Positions 11,740-22,839 of a stretch of DNA of 64,000 nt are shown piece by piece. Location: assembly GCA_028023455.1 (NCBI GenBank), contig JAQFVV010013369.1:62001-126000 (forward strand), in the 5' to 3' direction. A program made the position numbers and the translations under genes. The notes beneath the pieces are model-generated. The model worked only from the letters and a program-made list of their open reading frames with translations. It did not search any database and was not told where the DNA came from. The stretch comes from Epiperipatus broadwayi. Lineage: Eukaryota; Onychophora; Udeonychophora; Euonychophora; Peripatidae. Within the stretch, counting starts at the first letter, position 1. Each line of letters opens with the position of its first letter.

Positions 11740-12315
11740 TTTTTTAAAATTGTCAGACCTGTTGAACATTGGATTTAAACATGGAGCCATTAATAGGAAA
11801 GTCAAACAATTTTATAACAAGCTAAGAACTAACCCGGCCAAAGAGAATAAACCATGTATGCTTTTGTCATATATACCTACTTTGACTAAAAAAACTCATT
11901 AAAACACTCTACAGTTTTCATTTAAGCTTTCACACACCACCAGCCACTAATACACTAATCAATAATTAAAAAAACAGGATTGCACCTGACCAAACCCTTC
12001 AGGCTGTTTACAAAAATTGCATGCCCCCATAACAGCTGCAATGTGGCATATTATGGGGAAACACTAGCCGTAATCACTACCAGAGTATTGCAACATCGAT
12101 ACTTATATAACAGGGCAATAATCAAATCTGAAGATAGCTCAATACTTTTCAAACATCAAAGGTCCACAGGCCACACTTTCGAACCTACAATCGCTGAAAT
12201 GGTTTGCATTGAGCACAATGACACCAAGCACAAGATAAAGGAGGCGTGATTTGTAGCAGAAAATCCCAACTTCATCAATAGGAGAGATGCTTGCTTCTCC
12301 ATTTTGAAAAAATAA
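11740..12315 (+). pseudogene. Penelope-like element fragment with GIY-YIG endonuclease
   Basis: The frame at 11980-12315 reads ACPHNSCNVAYYGETLAVIT, TRVLQHRYLYNRAI, FKHQRSTGHTF, then KIKEA, stop, FVAENPNFINRRDAC. The pairing Cys-x4-Cys ahead of YYGET, the arginine of TTRVLQH and the late Glu and P-x-I-N-R block match the GIY-YIG endonuclease that ends Penelope-like reverse transcriptases. TGA at 12247-12249 replaces the usual Trp codon before FVAENP. Upstream, 11860-11900 gives MLLSYIPTLTKK, similar to the linker before the endonuclease, then stops. The reverse transcriptase proper is missing. It is an inactive remnant inside intron 4, antisense to the exchanger gene. The closest alternative, a phage-type GIY-YIG gene, does not fit the setting. 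Confidence 0.85.
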
Positions 12316-12754
12316 ATGGTCTAAGTGATTTGCATATATTTGCATACTTCTCTATTAGACAGGCTAACAACAAACATTATTATTATAAGCTATGAATATG
12401 AGAACACAAAATTCCCACAAGCGCTAAGCAATTATAAACTTTTAATATAACACCACAGATGTGTGTTTCAAGCACAATATATAGATGAAAATCATTACGA
12501 AAAAAGAATATCAATTTTAATTTATAATTTTTCCAACTCTTTCCATTAGTAAGTATATGGAATAGTTTGCATGGTGGAAAAAATGGATAAGTCAATTTTT
12601 GTAAAGAATATTACATAGCATATTAATAATCAAATGAAATCTGATGCAATGCCTTCAGATACATTTAAGCTACAGATAGTGAAACATGTTTAGATAGGTA
12701 TACATGTTATAATCAAAGATATACAGATTATATCTATGTATTAAAATATTTGGC

Positions 12755-12990
12755 TGCAGAAAGGAATTTTTGTTGACTGAATGAATATCCATTGATTCCT
12801 CTTGGAGGCCTTAAAGAAACAGAGCAGGATAAATTCCTAATGCTCACTTCATATGTTCTTGTCATTGCAGCTGTTATTTACTATGGATTATTCATATAAT
12901 ATATAAACATTATGTGGACTGCCCACCAACACATATTACCTAGCATCAGGAGTTTATTGGCTTTTTATTTCTGAGTTTAAGATCAAAAAA
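12755..12990 (+). repeat. Dispersed repeat also present at 34870-35130 (inverse)
   Basis: TTGACTGAATGAATATCC, CTTGGAGGCCTTAA and TTTATTGGCTTTTTATTTCT here match, in the opposite orientation, CTTGGAGGCCTTAA and TTTATTGGCTTTTTATTTCT in the 35 kb region. The family was not recognised. Confidence 0.65.
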
Positions 12991-13218
12991 CACCATGGTC
13001 CTTCTCCTCAGTTTCCAATAAGGCAGAAGAAATGTGTGTGAGTAAAAAAAATTTTCTAGTAGATATATACAATCATGACAGACAAAAATAAATCATGGCC
13101 CTTATTCTCAGGAAGCTGTAAAGTTACCAGCTAAGGCAGCAAGTGGCAGAAGGCAGAGGGTGCTAAGAATTCCCTGATTGAGGACCAAGGGTGTCTTTAA
13201 TGATGACTTTTTATTTAG

Positions 13219-15915
13219 GCACTTACAACTGCAGATCACTTTCAAGTAAAGGAAGATTGCAAGAATTGAAAGAAGAACTGTCTTACTGAATTTTGAAGTT
13301 AGAAGAAAAGATGAAGAGACAATTGATTTTAAAAGTAGACATATATTCTACTACAAAAGAACAAATATTGGAAGTACAAGTGGAGTAGGATTCATTATAA
13401 ATAAAAATTTGAAGAACAACATTGTGAAGACTGATAGTATATCAGACAGATTGGTAAGATTAGTAATTCAACTTAGTAGCAGATACCAAATGTAGCTAAT
13501 TCAGGTTTATGTCCCAACAAGTTCTCATAATGATGAAGCAGAAGAGGATTTTTATATGGATACACAAAAGGCTTTTGATCAGACCAAACAACATTTTAAA
13601 ACTATTATGGGGGACTGTAATGCTAAAATTGGTAAATAAGTGAAAGATGAAATTGCTGTAGGTAATTTTGGTTATGGTAATAGAAATGAGAGAGGACATA
13701 GACTTGTGGAATTTGCAGAAAAAAAACAACTTTATGTTATGAAATCTTTTTTGAGAAAAATGTTAAAAGGAAATGGACATGGAAGCATCCCGACTAACAG
13801 AGAATACATATTTCAAGATTGTAATGTTTTTAATAAATTCAACACAGGAATTGATTATCGATTAGTGAAATGTAAAATACATGTTAATACAAAACTAGAG
13901 ACAAAAATTATTAAGAAAAACAATATTCACAGTTGATATTCCTAATCTTCAGAAATACTCTAATAAATTTAAATTAGAACTTGTAAATCATTTTCAAATA
14001 TTAGCAGATTTTGAACACAATTCAGATTTGAATGAAATTAGTAAGAAAATAACTGATATACATTTAAACTAAAACAAAAATAACAGAAGAAAGCAGCAAT
14101 TGACCAGTAAAATTTCTACTGAGATTAAAGAATTTATGAAGAAAAGAAGAAATATGAAAATATATATAAATGATGCAATTAAAAAGGATTGAATATCTCA
14201 AATTTTATAAAATGGTGTAAAAAAGAGCTGATAATAATATAAGAAAGTATAATTGTGAACTATCAAGGAAAGATATAGAAGAGAATAAAAGTCTCAAGAG
14301 TGAAAAACAATGTTTTGGTAAGAAACTCATGTCTGCAAAAACTATTCTTAAAAAGAGAGATGGCATCATAATATGGGTAGAAGAGTTCTAACAAAAATTA
14401 TATAATAATAAAGAACAAGTACTTCTTACATCTATTATATCTTTTGAATTGCCCAGAATTTTAAATGAAGATGTGAGTGAGACATGCAATTAAATTTATG
14501 ATGAAGGGAGAAGTTTCAGGTAATAATGGAATTATAATCGATATCTTAAAAGAAGCAGATGAAGAAATAAAACTTTTTTTTGGCAAAGTTATATCAAATA
14601 TCTAAATGGTAAAGATGTACCAAATGATCAGAAGAATACAGTATTAATATTAATATTTGACCTATCAGTTTTTTATCAGTTTTAAACAAATTTTTGAAGA
14701 TAATTACAAATCGTTCACAGAGAACTCTGGATTTCAAGTAACCAAAAGAACAAGAAGAATTTAAAAGTGGTTTTAGTACAGTAGGTCATATCCAGATATT
14801 GAGAGAAGTTATAGAAAGAACCAATGAATATGAGTCGCCATTATGCTTAGGATTTATAGATTATAAAAAGGCATTTGATTCTATACACATTTCTTCAGTG
14901 ATTAAAGCATTTGATCATCAAGATATAGATCCAGGATATTGTCATATTTTAAAGAATATTTATAAAAATGCAACAGCAACAATTAGATTACATAGTGATA
15001 CTGGAAAAATCAACATTGAGAAAGGTGTAAGACAAGGTGACTCCATATCTCCAAAACTTTTTACAGCAGTGCTGCAAGAAGTATTTTGTGGATTAAAATG
15101 GGAAGCTAAAGGAGTGAAAGTAAATGGAGAGTATTTAAGTCATTTAGATTTTGCAGATGATGTAGTTGCTTTTGCAAATAATGCTTTAGAGCTGCAGGAA
15201 ATGTTACACGAGTTATCAGATGAAAGTAGGACTAAAGATAAATGTTAAAAAGATTAAAGCAATGTTCAGTGGATGTTCTCAAAAGATGAAAATAAAGATT
15301 GATAATGATGAGTTAAAAGAAATTGACAGCTACAAATACCTTGGTCAGATTATTACTACAAATGAAAACACAATGGATGAAATTAATCATAAAATTAAAC
15401 TTGGTTGAAATGCTTTTGTAGGAATAATTTAATATCAAAAGGAAATATGCCCATATGTTTGAAAAGGAAGATTTTAAATAAATGTGTTTTACCAGTTCTT
15501 AATTATGGATCTGAGACTTGTACACTTAATAGAAGAGCAATTTAGAGACTTCAGACCACTCAAAGAAGTATGGAGAAATGCATGTTAGGAGTAACTAGAA
15601 GAGGTAGAATATGCAATACATGGGCAAGAGAACAAACAGGTGTTACTGACATCATTGAACAAATTAAAAGACTGAAGTCGAATTGGGTTGGACATATTGC
15701 TAAAAGAGATGATAATAGATGGACAATTAAAATATTAAACTGGATTCCAAGAGATTGAAAAAGACATAGAAAGAGACCACATGTGAGATGGATGGATGAA
15801 ATAAGAAAATGTGTAGGGGTGATGTAGAAAAGAGAGGCTAGAGATCGGAGGTGAATTGAACTTGGAGAGATCTTCATCCTGCAGTGGAGTGATAATGGTT
15901 GATGATGATTAAAAT
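13219..15915 (+). mobile_element. RTE-type non-LTR retrotransposon, broken copy
   Basis: A 2.7 kb LINE remnant. The apurinic-type endonuclease domain comes first: GTYNCRSLSSKGRLQELKEE at 13219, then VGFIINKNLKN, SDRLVRLVIQL, IQVYVPTSSHN and MGDCNAKIGK near 13630, across frame changes and stops. The reverse transcriptase follows: YKKAFDSI near 14862, GVRQGDSISPKLF near 15025 and FADDVVAFA near 15145 (the catalytic [YF]ADD box), then KYLGQI. The tail encodes NWVGHIAKRDDNRWTIKILN, WIPRD and KRPHVRWMDEI, which is the C-terminal block of RTE-like elements, and the element ends in a short TGATGATGATT run. Several frameshifts make it non-functional. It lies antisense in intron 4 of the exchanger gene. 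Confidence 0.9.
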
Positions 15916-16538
15916 ATTTAAGTCATAATACAATGTAGAGTAATATTCCATAAGAGACATTAATAAACAACATGGTGATGAACTTTAAAATGTACTAAAC
16001 CAGGCTTTCAATGTTAGCTTTGATAAAAACGCTTTGCTTTGAAAATCTGGCTTGGTAATTTTTTAAAGTTTATCGTAATAAGGCAAAAAGTCGACTGATG
16101 ACCAGTTTTCATTCTAAGCTTCTTGCAGCCTTATATCTGAATCAATGAATATATCTATAACAATATAGTTTAACTATTCACCACAAATTTTTTAAAGCAT
16201 TAGTACATCTGGATCGAGAGTAATGAATAACGAGCTAAATCGTGATATGTGTTTCAATTTCTTTTCCCTTAATAATTTTTTCGATAATCTTTTTTCTTAT
16301 TATCTTAAAGATTTCTGTATTGATAATTTCATTTTTCCAACTTATTTTTTCGGTTCCTCAAATTCACATCTTTAAAGAGTTCAATGTTCTTATTTTTCGT
16401 TTACGTTTAAGTTTCAGTTTGTATAAATTTAATCTTCAGATAACAAAATAGAATCTACAAAGCTTAAAATATTTAAATAGAATGTTAACTGAAAAAAAAA
16501 AGAGAAAATAGTGGATTTGTTAATTAAATGTTTTTTTT

Positions 16539-16559
16539 TTTTTTTTGGGGGGGGGGGAT
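16539..16559. repeat. Poly-T / poly-G tract
   Basis: A run of T is followed directly by ten or more G. This is low-complexity sequence and prone to sequencing error. Confidence 0.8.
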
Positions 16560-16684
16560 TTTTAGATTAATTAATCGAAAAGGGAAAAAGAAAATGATAG
16601 ATTTGTTAATTGAATTTTTTGGGTGTATTTTCAGATAGGGTACATAAGATTTGAAATACCAGGCACTCTTATATCTGGAGCCTA

Positions 16685-17075
16685 ATTGTAAATATAGGAA
16701 ATTTGAACTCATACTTTCAAGCCCCTTCCTATTCACACTATCTCATACTGCTGATACACATGAACACACCCATGCAGAAAAGATAAATAATCACCAATAA
16801 ACATATTTTGTGCTAAACCAGCACTCATCAGTTGGTCCAGATTATCATTTCCCATATATATATAATCAGTGCTCAATTTTTATATTAAGATCGCACATCC
16901 TTACACTTTAATGGACAGGCTTCAACTTACTCCAATCTCAAACCCCTCAGCTATCCATACCATTGAAAATCTGACAATAGAATTCCCAAATCCCATGCTG
17001 ATGCTATCCATACCATTGAAAATCTGACGATAGAATTCCCAAATCCCATGCTGATGCCAATATTGTTGTATAGGG
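16685..17075 (-). repeat. Family A ribozyme repeat with internal 53-bp tandem duplication
   Basis: The tRNA-like end is at the left (TTTGAACTCATACTTTCAAG, minus-strand B box), then the hammerhead, then the GCCTGTCCATTAAAGTG segment. The block 16950-17002 (GCTATCCATACCATTGAAAA...) is repeated at 17003-17055 with one C/G difference. Confidence 0.85.
16786..16847 (-). ncRNA. Hammerhead ribozyme, family A, catalytic G12 lost
   Basis: CTGATGA, stem II GTGCT-GGTTT-AGCAC and both stem I helices (ACCAA/TTGGT, ATAATC/GATTAT) are intact. GAAA reads AAAA, again a CpG-to-CA change, so catalysis should be lost although the fold survives. Confidence 0.75.
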
Positions 17076-17228
17076 TACATAAATATAAAAAAATGTGATA
17101 AAGTTTTGAGATTCTTGTAATAGAAAGGTTTTGAGGTAAAGAGTATTTTTTAATGTTTTATTTTTATGGAATTATTTGGAATATTTATGTATTTGTATTT
17201 TTATTTTTAGTAGCCTTGACAAAGACTA

Positions 17229-18089
17229 CACCTGGGTCTCTTTTTACGCAGACTTATTTAACACGATTTTGAAGTTATGCGATTCGTGTTTCACCGGAAG
17301 TCGATTTCCGATAATGCGCTTTTACTTTAAATAATAAATTTTGCGCACTTACGTTATATTGAAAGTAATAGCACATTGTTGGAATTCGACTTTCATCTTA
17401 GTAATTTCAATATTTTCAATGCTTTATAATAGTAAGATTTTATGCAATAATGAAATTAAAATCATGATTTCCACATTTTATGTATACACATATTAAATTT
17501 TACAAGATTATAATGTAAATTTGTTCAAACATTGTGCGTGTTAATTTTGCATTTTAAATCACATTCTGTTTTTGCTTTTTAAAAAAGAACGTAATCAATT
17601 ATTATTTTCTTATTAATGACACTAATCATTAATGTGCTCTTAAATTTCAACGAGAGCTAAATGTTTGTATGTCTAGATATCGCGAGCTTCGGAAACAATT
17701 AAGAAAATCATCGTCTCAAAGATTAATTATGTTGTCATCGGAAAATCATAATAATTAAAACGTGTATAAAAAAATGTAAATTACTGTACTGTAAATTATG
17801 CATAAAAATATATTATTTTGAATAAAATTAAATATTATAGTTAAAAAAAGTTTGCCTTGTATCAATTTTTTTCAAATTTGAAATTTTTTATTAGTCATAT
17901 TTTATTTTTATTTTTTTTTTGCGCGAATTTTAAAGTAATTTTATGTTGGTGCTTTGCTTTTACGTGAATTTTGAAAAATCACAGACCGCATCCCCTCTTT
18001 TTCAATGTAAGTTACGTCTACTTTTGTGCAATTTCGTTTGCGCATGTTTTCTGAGGAACCTATCTATCGCGTAAAATGAGACCCAGGTG
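17229..18089. mobile_element. Tc1/mariner-like non-autonomous transposon, TA target duplication
   Basis: An 861-bp element with 21-bp terminal inverted repeats: CACCTGGGTCTCTTTTTACG at 17229 and its complement ending at 18089, 20 of 21 bases matching. It is flanked by TA on both sides (17227-17228 and 18090-18091). Nothing inside resembles a transposase. Removing the element and one TA rejoins GACAAAGAC with TATATTGTAAAATAGTCGAAAC, so the target was a pre-existing repeat with a GACTAT...ATAGTC stem. Confidence 0.87.
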
Positions 18090-18489
18090 TATATTGTAAA
18101 ATAGTCGAAACGTTGGTGTATGGTTATATTTTTTTATAATAGTCATATAAAAACAAGATTTAAAAAGAAGTTTATGTATTGATTTATATTTAATCTAGAA
18201 GTCTCTTTAGATATAATTTCAACAAACAACAGAATAACTGTCTATCTTTATTGAAAGCCTGTTTAGCTATTGAAATTATTATACCGAGTTTTTATCACTA
18301 CTAAACAGCCACTTAAAAATGAGAATGGCAATTCCAACTCAAACAAAAATGAAGAAAGAGAGAGAGAGAAATACTCTAAAATGAGTTTTGCAATGATTAG
18401 AACTACAAATAATTTCAAATAGAACATGCTGGTTCCTTTTTTGTTTCCTTGGTATTTTATGATGTTGACCTTTAGTTTGTTCAATATAA

Positions 18490-19570
18490 AACTTTTCTTT
18501 CTAAAATACTTCAACATCATGTCTAATGAGATAATCCGTACAATGGAGTCAGAGTATTATGGAGCCCATGCTCAAGTTCATTATAAAACACCCTTTTAGG
18601 AAGTCTTTATTTGTTCATTTGTTTTACATATCCAATCCAATGAAAGTGTAATTTTTACAAATAATGAACTCAATAGCATTGCATCCAACCAGTTGAAAAA
18701 CATATTGATTGCTATTATGTTTTTAAAATTTTACAGTTAAATGAAATTTTTCTACAGCCTTTATATTGTGCTGATAGGATGTCCAAGTTTCACATCCATA
18801 CAATAAGTTAGGGAAAATATCAGTTAGTTGAAGTAGTTATTTTCCTATGATAAAATACTTTACCTTTTAACTTGTTAAAAGCAGCACATTGGAATATGTA
18901 CTGGATCTGAACATCTAAATCCATATTTCTATTTATAAAACTTCCAAAGCATTTAAATGGGTTTATATTCTCAAAACGATAATCACTCAAGATGAAAATT
19001 GCTGAAGATGTGTTCTTCTGTTAATGGCTGATAAAGAACTTGAGTTTTTTAGAATATTAATTAATAAATTGAAATCTTTATAAGTTGCATTTAAAAAACA
19101 TTCCATAAATCATCTTTTGAACTTGCAAAAACACAATCATCCACATACTGTAAATCCAGAATCCAAGAAGATAAAGTTCTTGCATTTGCCTTTTAATCAG
19201 TTCAAATTAAAAATTCCACCATCAAACCTATACGTATATTGATCCCTTTCTGATTAATGTGTACAAATCATTCCAAAGAACCACTGTCATATATCAAATA
19301 ACCATCCTTTTTAAATGTGTAACTATTACCTTGCTGAAAACAATTTGTATTCAAAGCTTCTTCCCACCAATTATTTATTGCTTTAGATTCAATTATATTC
19401 ATCCCAAATTTTATAGATGTTCTGGCAATCCAACATAAACTACACAATCCACAAACATCATCATATCATCAGCAAATCTGATACTACAAACTACCATACT
19501 CTAGAAGCTAATTCCATCTTTATTAAAGAAGTACTTGCTTAAAAATTGTGATACCTAGAATACTTGAAAG
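18490..19570 (-). mobile_element. LINE reverse transcriptase fragment, minus strand
   Basis: The minus strand reads IRFADDMMMF near 19480, then YVGLPEHL, and further on a second run LQYVDDCVFASSKDDLWN near 19145 and a stretch resembling the thumb region (KCFGSFINRNMDLDVQIQY) near 18930. Frames shift often. It belongs with the RT-bearing LINEs of the window, but the two DD blocks suggest a rearranged or composite copy. Confidence 0.7.
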
Positions 19571-19959
19571 TGTTGACGTTTTGCAGATCTGCAGTAACAA
19601 GGGTTTATATTAGTGTTATATGCGCTAGTTGATTAGGCTAAAGGTCTCCGAATTGTTCTTGAATAAAAAAGAAAATGATTATTTTCTCAATAGTTAGAGA
19701 ACGTTGTTGTTAATTTAATCCCAGTACAGAATCTCTTGACTAATTTTATATAATAAACCACTTTCCCCATAAAAATAGCTTTCAAACTTTAAATGAATTA
19801 GTTGATTTAGTATTATGTTAAATATTTCGAAATTAAAAACATATTCGGTCTTAAAATATTAGCAGCAATATGCATGTGCAAGCATGCACGCACGCACACA
19901 CACTCATTACATCTTTTCATTAAAGTATCATGAGATACTCATGATACTTAAAAAAAAAT

Positions 19960-20215
19960 TAAAAGACTGAAGTGGAGTTGGGCTGGACATATTGCTAGAA
20001 GAGATGATAATAGATGGACAATTGAAATCTTAAATCGGATTCCAAGAGATTGTAAAAGACCTAGAAAGAGACCACATGTGAAATGGATGGATGAAATAAG
20101 AAAGTGTGCAGAGATGATGTGGAGAAGAGAAGCTAAAGATAGGAGAAGATAGATTGAACTTGGAGAGACCTTCGTCCTGCAATGGATTGATAATGATTGA
20201 TGATGATGATGATCA
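19960..20215 (+). mobile_element. RTE-type LINE 3' end
   Basis: LKWSWAGHIARRDDNRWTIE, then WIPRDCKRPRKRPHVKWMDE, matching the tail of the 13.2-15.9 kb element, and ending in (TGA)n near 20205. A 5'-truncated insertion, as expected of target-primed reverse transcription. Confidence 0.88.
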
Positions 20216-20689
20216 TGAGATAATAAAACGTATCATTTTTAGCATTTCCACTCTAAGAATACATTATCCATGTAGAAGTTTTCTACTTTGCAAAATGAAG
20301 TCCAACAAGTCTTGATATAATACCTACAGTTAAATATGGAAGTTCCTGCATGTTTTCATACAGCGATAATGTTAAGATTCTTAATCAGAAAATTCTTGGA
20401 TCGGTTCCACCCTCAGTATTTTCAGTGCTTGAACTTCTTATTAATTCCAGAACAATAAAATCAACTACTTATTTGCTAAACATTTAAAGTGTTACAAAAA
20501 AACTGTTTAGTAAATAGCTAAAGGGCTTTATTGCTTGGGAATTCACAAGAAACTCAATCACTGAATGTGCTGGAAATGGATAATTAAAGAACTTTATGAT
20601 CCAGAATATGAACAGTCTATCATTATATCAAACCATGACCCATGCACACATTGCTTTACTTAATGATAAGTATTTAAAATAAAGCAACA

Positions 20690-21035
20690 CAGAGACCTCA
20701 GAACACTCAACAAAATATGGAGAGGTGTATGTTAGGAGTGAGTGAGAAAACAAACAGGTACTACTGACATCATTGAAAAAATTAAGGGACTGAAGTGGAG
20801 TTGGACTGGACATATTGCTAGAAGAGATGATAATAAATAGACAGTGGAAATCATAAACTGCATTCCAAGAGATTGCAAAAGACCTAGAAAAAGACCACGT
20901 ATAAGATGGAAGGATGAAATAAGGAAATGTGCTGGAGTGATGTGGAGAAGAAATGCCAGAGATCAGAGAAGTTGGAGTGAACTTGGAGAGATCTTCATTT
21001 CGCAGTGGATCGATAATTGTTGAAAATGATGAAGT
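20690..21035 (+). mobile_element. RTE-type LINE 3' end, second truncated copy
   Basis: The same C-terminal block: KLRDLRTLNKIWRGVC-like start, LKWSWTGHIARRDDNK, then NCIPRDCKRPRKRPRIRWKD. It lies 200 bp from exchanger exon 3. Confidence 0.85.
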
Positions 21036-21246
21036 TGATCATCTAAATTAAAAAAAATATATCAAGATCTCAAGACTTGTTGGCTTTTATTTATGTTGTA
21101 AAGTAAAAAATTCTTACATGGATAATATATTTTTGAGCGGACATAATAAAAACGATAATATTCTATTATTTTTTGGTATTTTAGCAAAAAGATGGAATTA
21201 GTAGGTTAGTATTACAGTATCAAATTAAAACATATTTGTAACTTAC

Positions 21247-21347
21247 TTTAGTAACGAAAACTCCAATGATGGTAGTAGCCAGTTCAGGGGCAGAACTCCC
21301 AGCTGCCATAAATGTTGCCCCGGCAACATCAGAAGACAATTGCAAAG
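21247..21347 (-). CDS. NCKX-type exchanger, coding exon 3 (alpha-1 repeat, first part)
   Basis: Residues 111 (split codon) to 144. The acceptor is TTTTTTTGCAG and the donor ACTAAA|GTAAGT; 101 nt, phase 1 in and phase 0 out. It encodes [20 protein letters not shown] followed by [13 protein letters not shown], the most conserved block of the CaCA superfamily. Glu132 in AGSSAPE aligns with the cation-binding glutamate of the alpha-1 repeat known from vertebrate NCKX2, so the ion-coordination residue is kept. The family usually has F-T or F-A-S after PEL; here it is A-T-T, as seen in more divergent members. The exon sits 130 bp from a tRNA-like SINE insertion at 21474-21576. Assignment to SLC24 is secure; the paralogue is not. 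Confidence 0.95.
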
Positions 21348-21473
21348 CTGCAAAAAAATGTCAAGTCCAGATATCATTATTGATTAGCGAGCATATATTT
21401 TACCATTAATAAAAATCAACCCTATTTAAAATGAAAACATGTATTATTGTTTTTTTGAAAATATATAGTCATT

Positions 21474-21576
21474 AGTCAAGCGTTGTTAGCCGAGAGGTCA
21501 TCGCACCCGCCTTGCAAGCAAGTAGTTGGTTGCAGACGGGTGTGGGTTCGCGTCCCGGCCGATGCTATGACATATG
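21474..21576 (+). mobile_element. tRNA-like SINE (family D) with 17-bp target duplication
   Basis: A 103-bp unit: GTTAGCCGAGAGGTCATCGC (A-box region), GCCTTGCAAGC (anticodon-loop-like, TGC), GGGTTCGCGTCCCGGCC (B box and T-stem), then GATGCTATGACATATG. It is flanked by perfect direct repeats GAAAATATATAGTCATT at 21457-21473 and 21577-21593. The duplication shows it was inserted by retrotransposition, so it is not a resident tRNA gene. Confidence 0.92.
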
Positions 21577-21934
21577 GAAAATATATAGTCATTTGTTTTC
21601 TTCAAGATAGTATTAAACTTGATTAGTATAGAAATAAAACTTAATTTCAACAGTTTATTTAATCTAATATAAAATCAAAAATCAAAGGAACACTTTTATT
21701 CACATGAAAGCACTAATTATTATAAGCTCGTTACAAACGAATTTTAAGTAAAGGTAAAATAATTTGAATTATTGTTCTACGCATGCTTTTGGCAGATCAC
21801 TACCAGATGTTTTATTAATTGCGTATGGATCTTTTGCAATTTCCCATACCCCCTTATATTTTCGTTTTTTATCATCTCTTTAGGCAGCACAAACAATTTG
21901 ACATTAGTTGGATTAAAACCAAAACCTTCAGCTT

Positions 21935-22048
21935 TTTTTTTTTCATATGTCATAGCATCGGCCGGGACGCGAACCCACAACCGTCTGCAACCAACTACTT
22001 GCTTGCAAGGCAGCTGCGATGACCTCTCGGCTAACAACGTTATTCTTG
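21935..22048 (-). mobile_element. tRNA-like SINE (family D), inverse neighbour of the 21.5 kb copy
   Basis: The minus strand reads AACGTTGTTAGCCGAGAGG, GCCTTGCAAGCAAGTAGTTG, GTTCGCGTCCCGGCCGATGC, TATGACATATGAAAA. Nearly identical to the 21474 copy and in inverse orientation, 360 bp away. A-rich tail at its 3' end. Confidence 0.88.
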
Positions 22049-22380
22049 ATGTTATATGACCAAAAAATAAAAACATGGGCGCCTGCGTTAGAAATAATCT
22101 TAGTTATTCTTTCTACCAATTTTTACAAACTTCTTATCAAGCAGTTATAAATTAATATTTTAAATTTAATATTCTTTGTCATTATTTTGTTATTATGTAT
22201 ATGAAAAAATATCTAATTTCTCTTTATGTAAAGTGTAATTGAGAATATTGTTGAACTGAATGCTCCATATTAATAATTTTTACACAGAGGCTAAACTCTC
22301 CATACAGTAGCGCCACTCAGTGCAAGCCAGAGTAATCAATGGATGCAAGAAGGTTTGTGCATAAAATCCCTATCTAGTGC

Positions 22381-22436
22381 CTATATCCCCAGACTAGTTT
22401 CTAGCTTGTGGCTTTCATCAGTGAGGAGCCTTGGAT
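22381..22436 (-). ncRNA. Hammerhead ribozyme, family B, outer stem I truncated
   Basis: The minus strand reads ATCCAAGGCTCCTCA, CTGATGA, stem II AGC-CACAA-GCT, GAAA, CTAG, UC, TGGGGATATAG. The core is complete and the inner six-pair stem I (TCCTCA/TGGGGA) is intact, but the outer ATCCAA helix has lost its partner. Stem II pairs AGC/GCT where other copies have GGC/GCC. Confidence 0.7.
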
Positions 22437-22615
22437 CTGAGAGCACTGCGCCTAGATCTTAGGATCTAATGCAATCCTCCAGTAGCCACTTTTTACTCTA
22501 TTAGCTACCCATAAAGCTTTGAGTCCAAAATGAAAATACAATAATGTTTTCAATGCAAGCTCATTAGCTTGTATAGTCATATAGATCTGAATTCAGTTAG
22601 GTGCAGTGTGCTCAG

Positions 22616-22674
22616 ATCCGAGACTTCTCACTGATGAAAGCGACATACTAAAAATTAGTCTGGGGATATTGGAT
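22616..22674 (+). ncRNA. Hammerhead ribozyme, family B, decayed
   Basis: CTGATGA is present, but stem II reads AGC-GACAT-ACT and GAAA has become AAAA. TTAGTC and TGGGGATATTGGAT follow. Stem I is still largely pairable. Expected inactive. Confidence 0.65.
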
Positions 22675-22839
22675 TAGTAGGCACTAGATAGGGATTTTAT
22701 GCACAAATCTTTCATCCATTGATTACTCTGGCTTGCATTGAGTGGTGCTACTGTATGCAGAGTTTAGCCTCTGTGTAAACAGATTGCATAAGCATAAAGA
22801 ATGGTGATCATGTGATGTTTAGTGGTTTAATAATTTTTA

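Larger units (their letters stand above)
22283..22777. repeat. Family B ribozyme repeat, head-to-head palindrome
   Basis: The outer ends are CACAGAGGCTAAACTCTCCA and its inverse (GAGTTTAGCCTCTGTG). Each arm carries the hammerhead region. The centre is about 22520-22560 (TGAAAATACAATAATGTTTT). Arms are about 225 bp with scattered differences. The shared flank AACAGATTGCATAAGCATAA to GTGGTTTAATAAT follows on the right. Confidence 0.88.

Noticed and set aside
21474-21576. A functional tRNA gene
   Set aside because: Flanking 17-bp target duplications and several sister copies with the same non-tRNA tail show it is a SINE.
21772-22076. Frames of 95-99 residues on both strands
   Set aside because: They read through the tRNA-like SINE at 21935-22048; the apparent protein is the SINE sequence.
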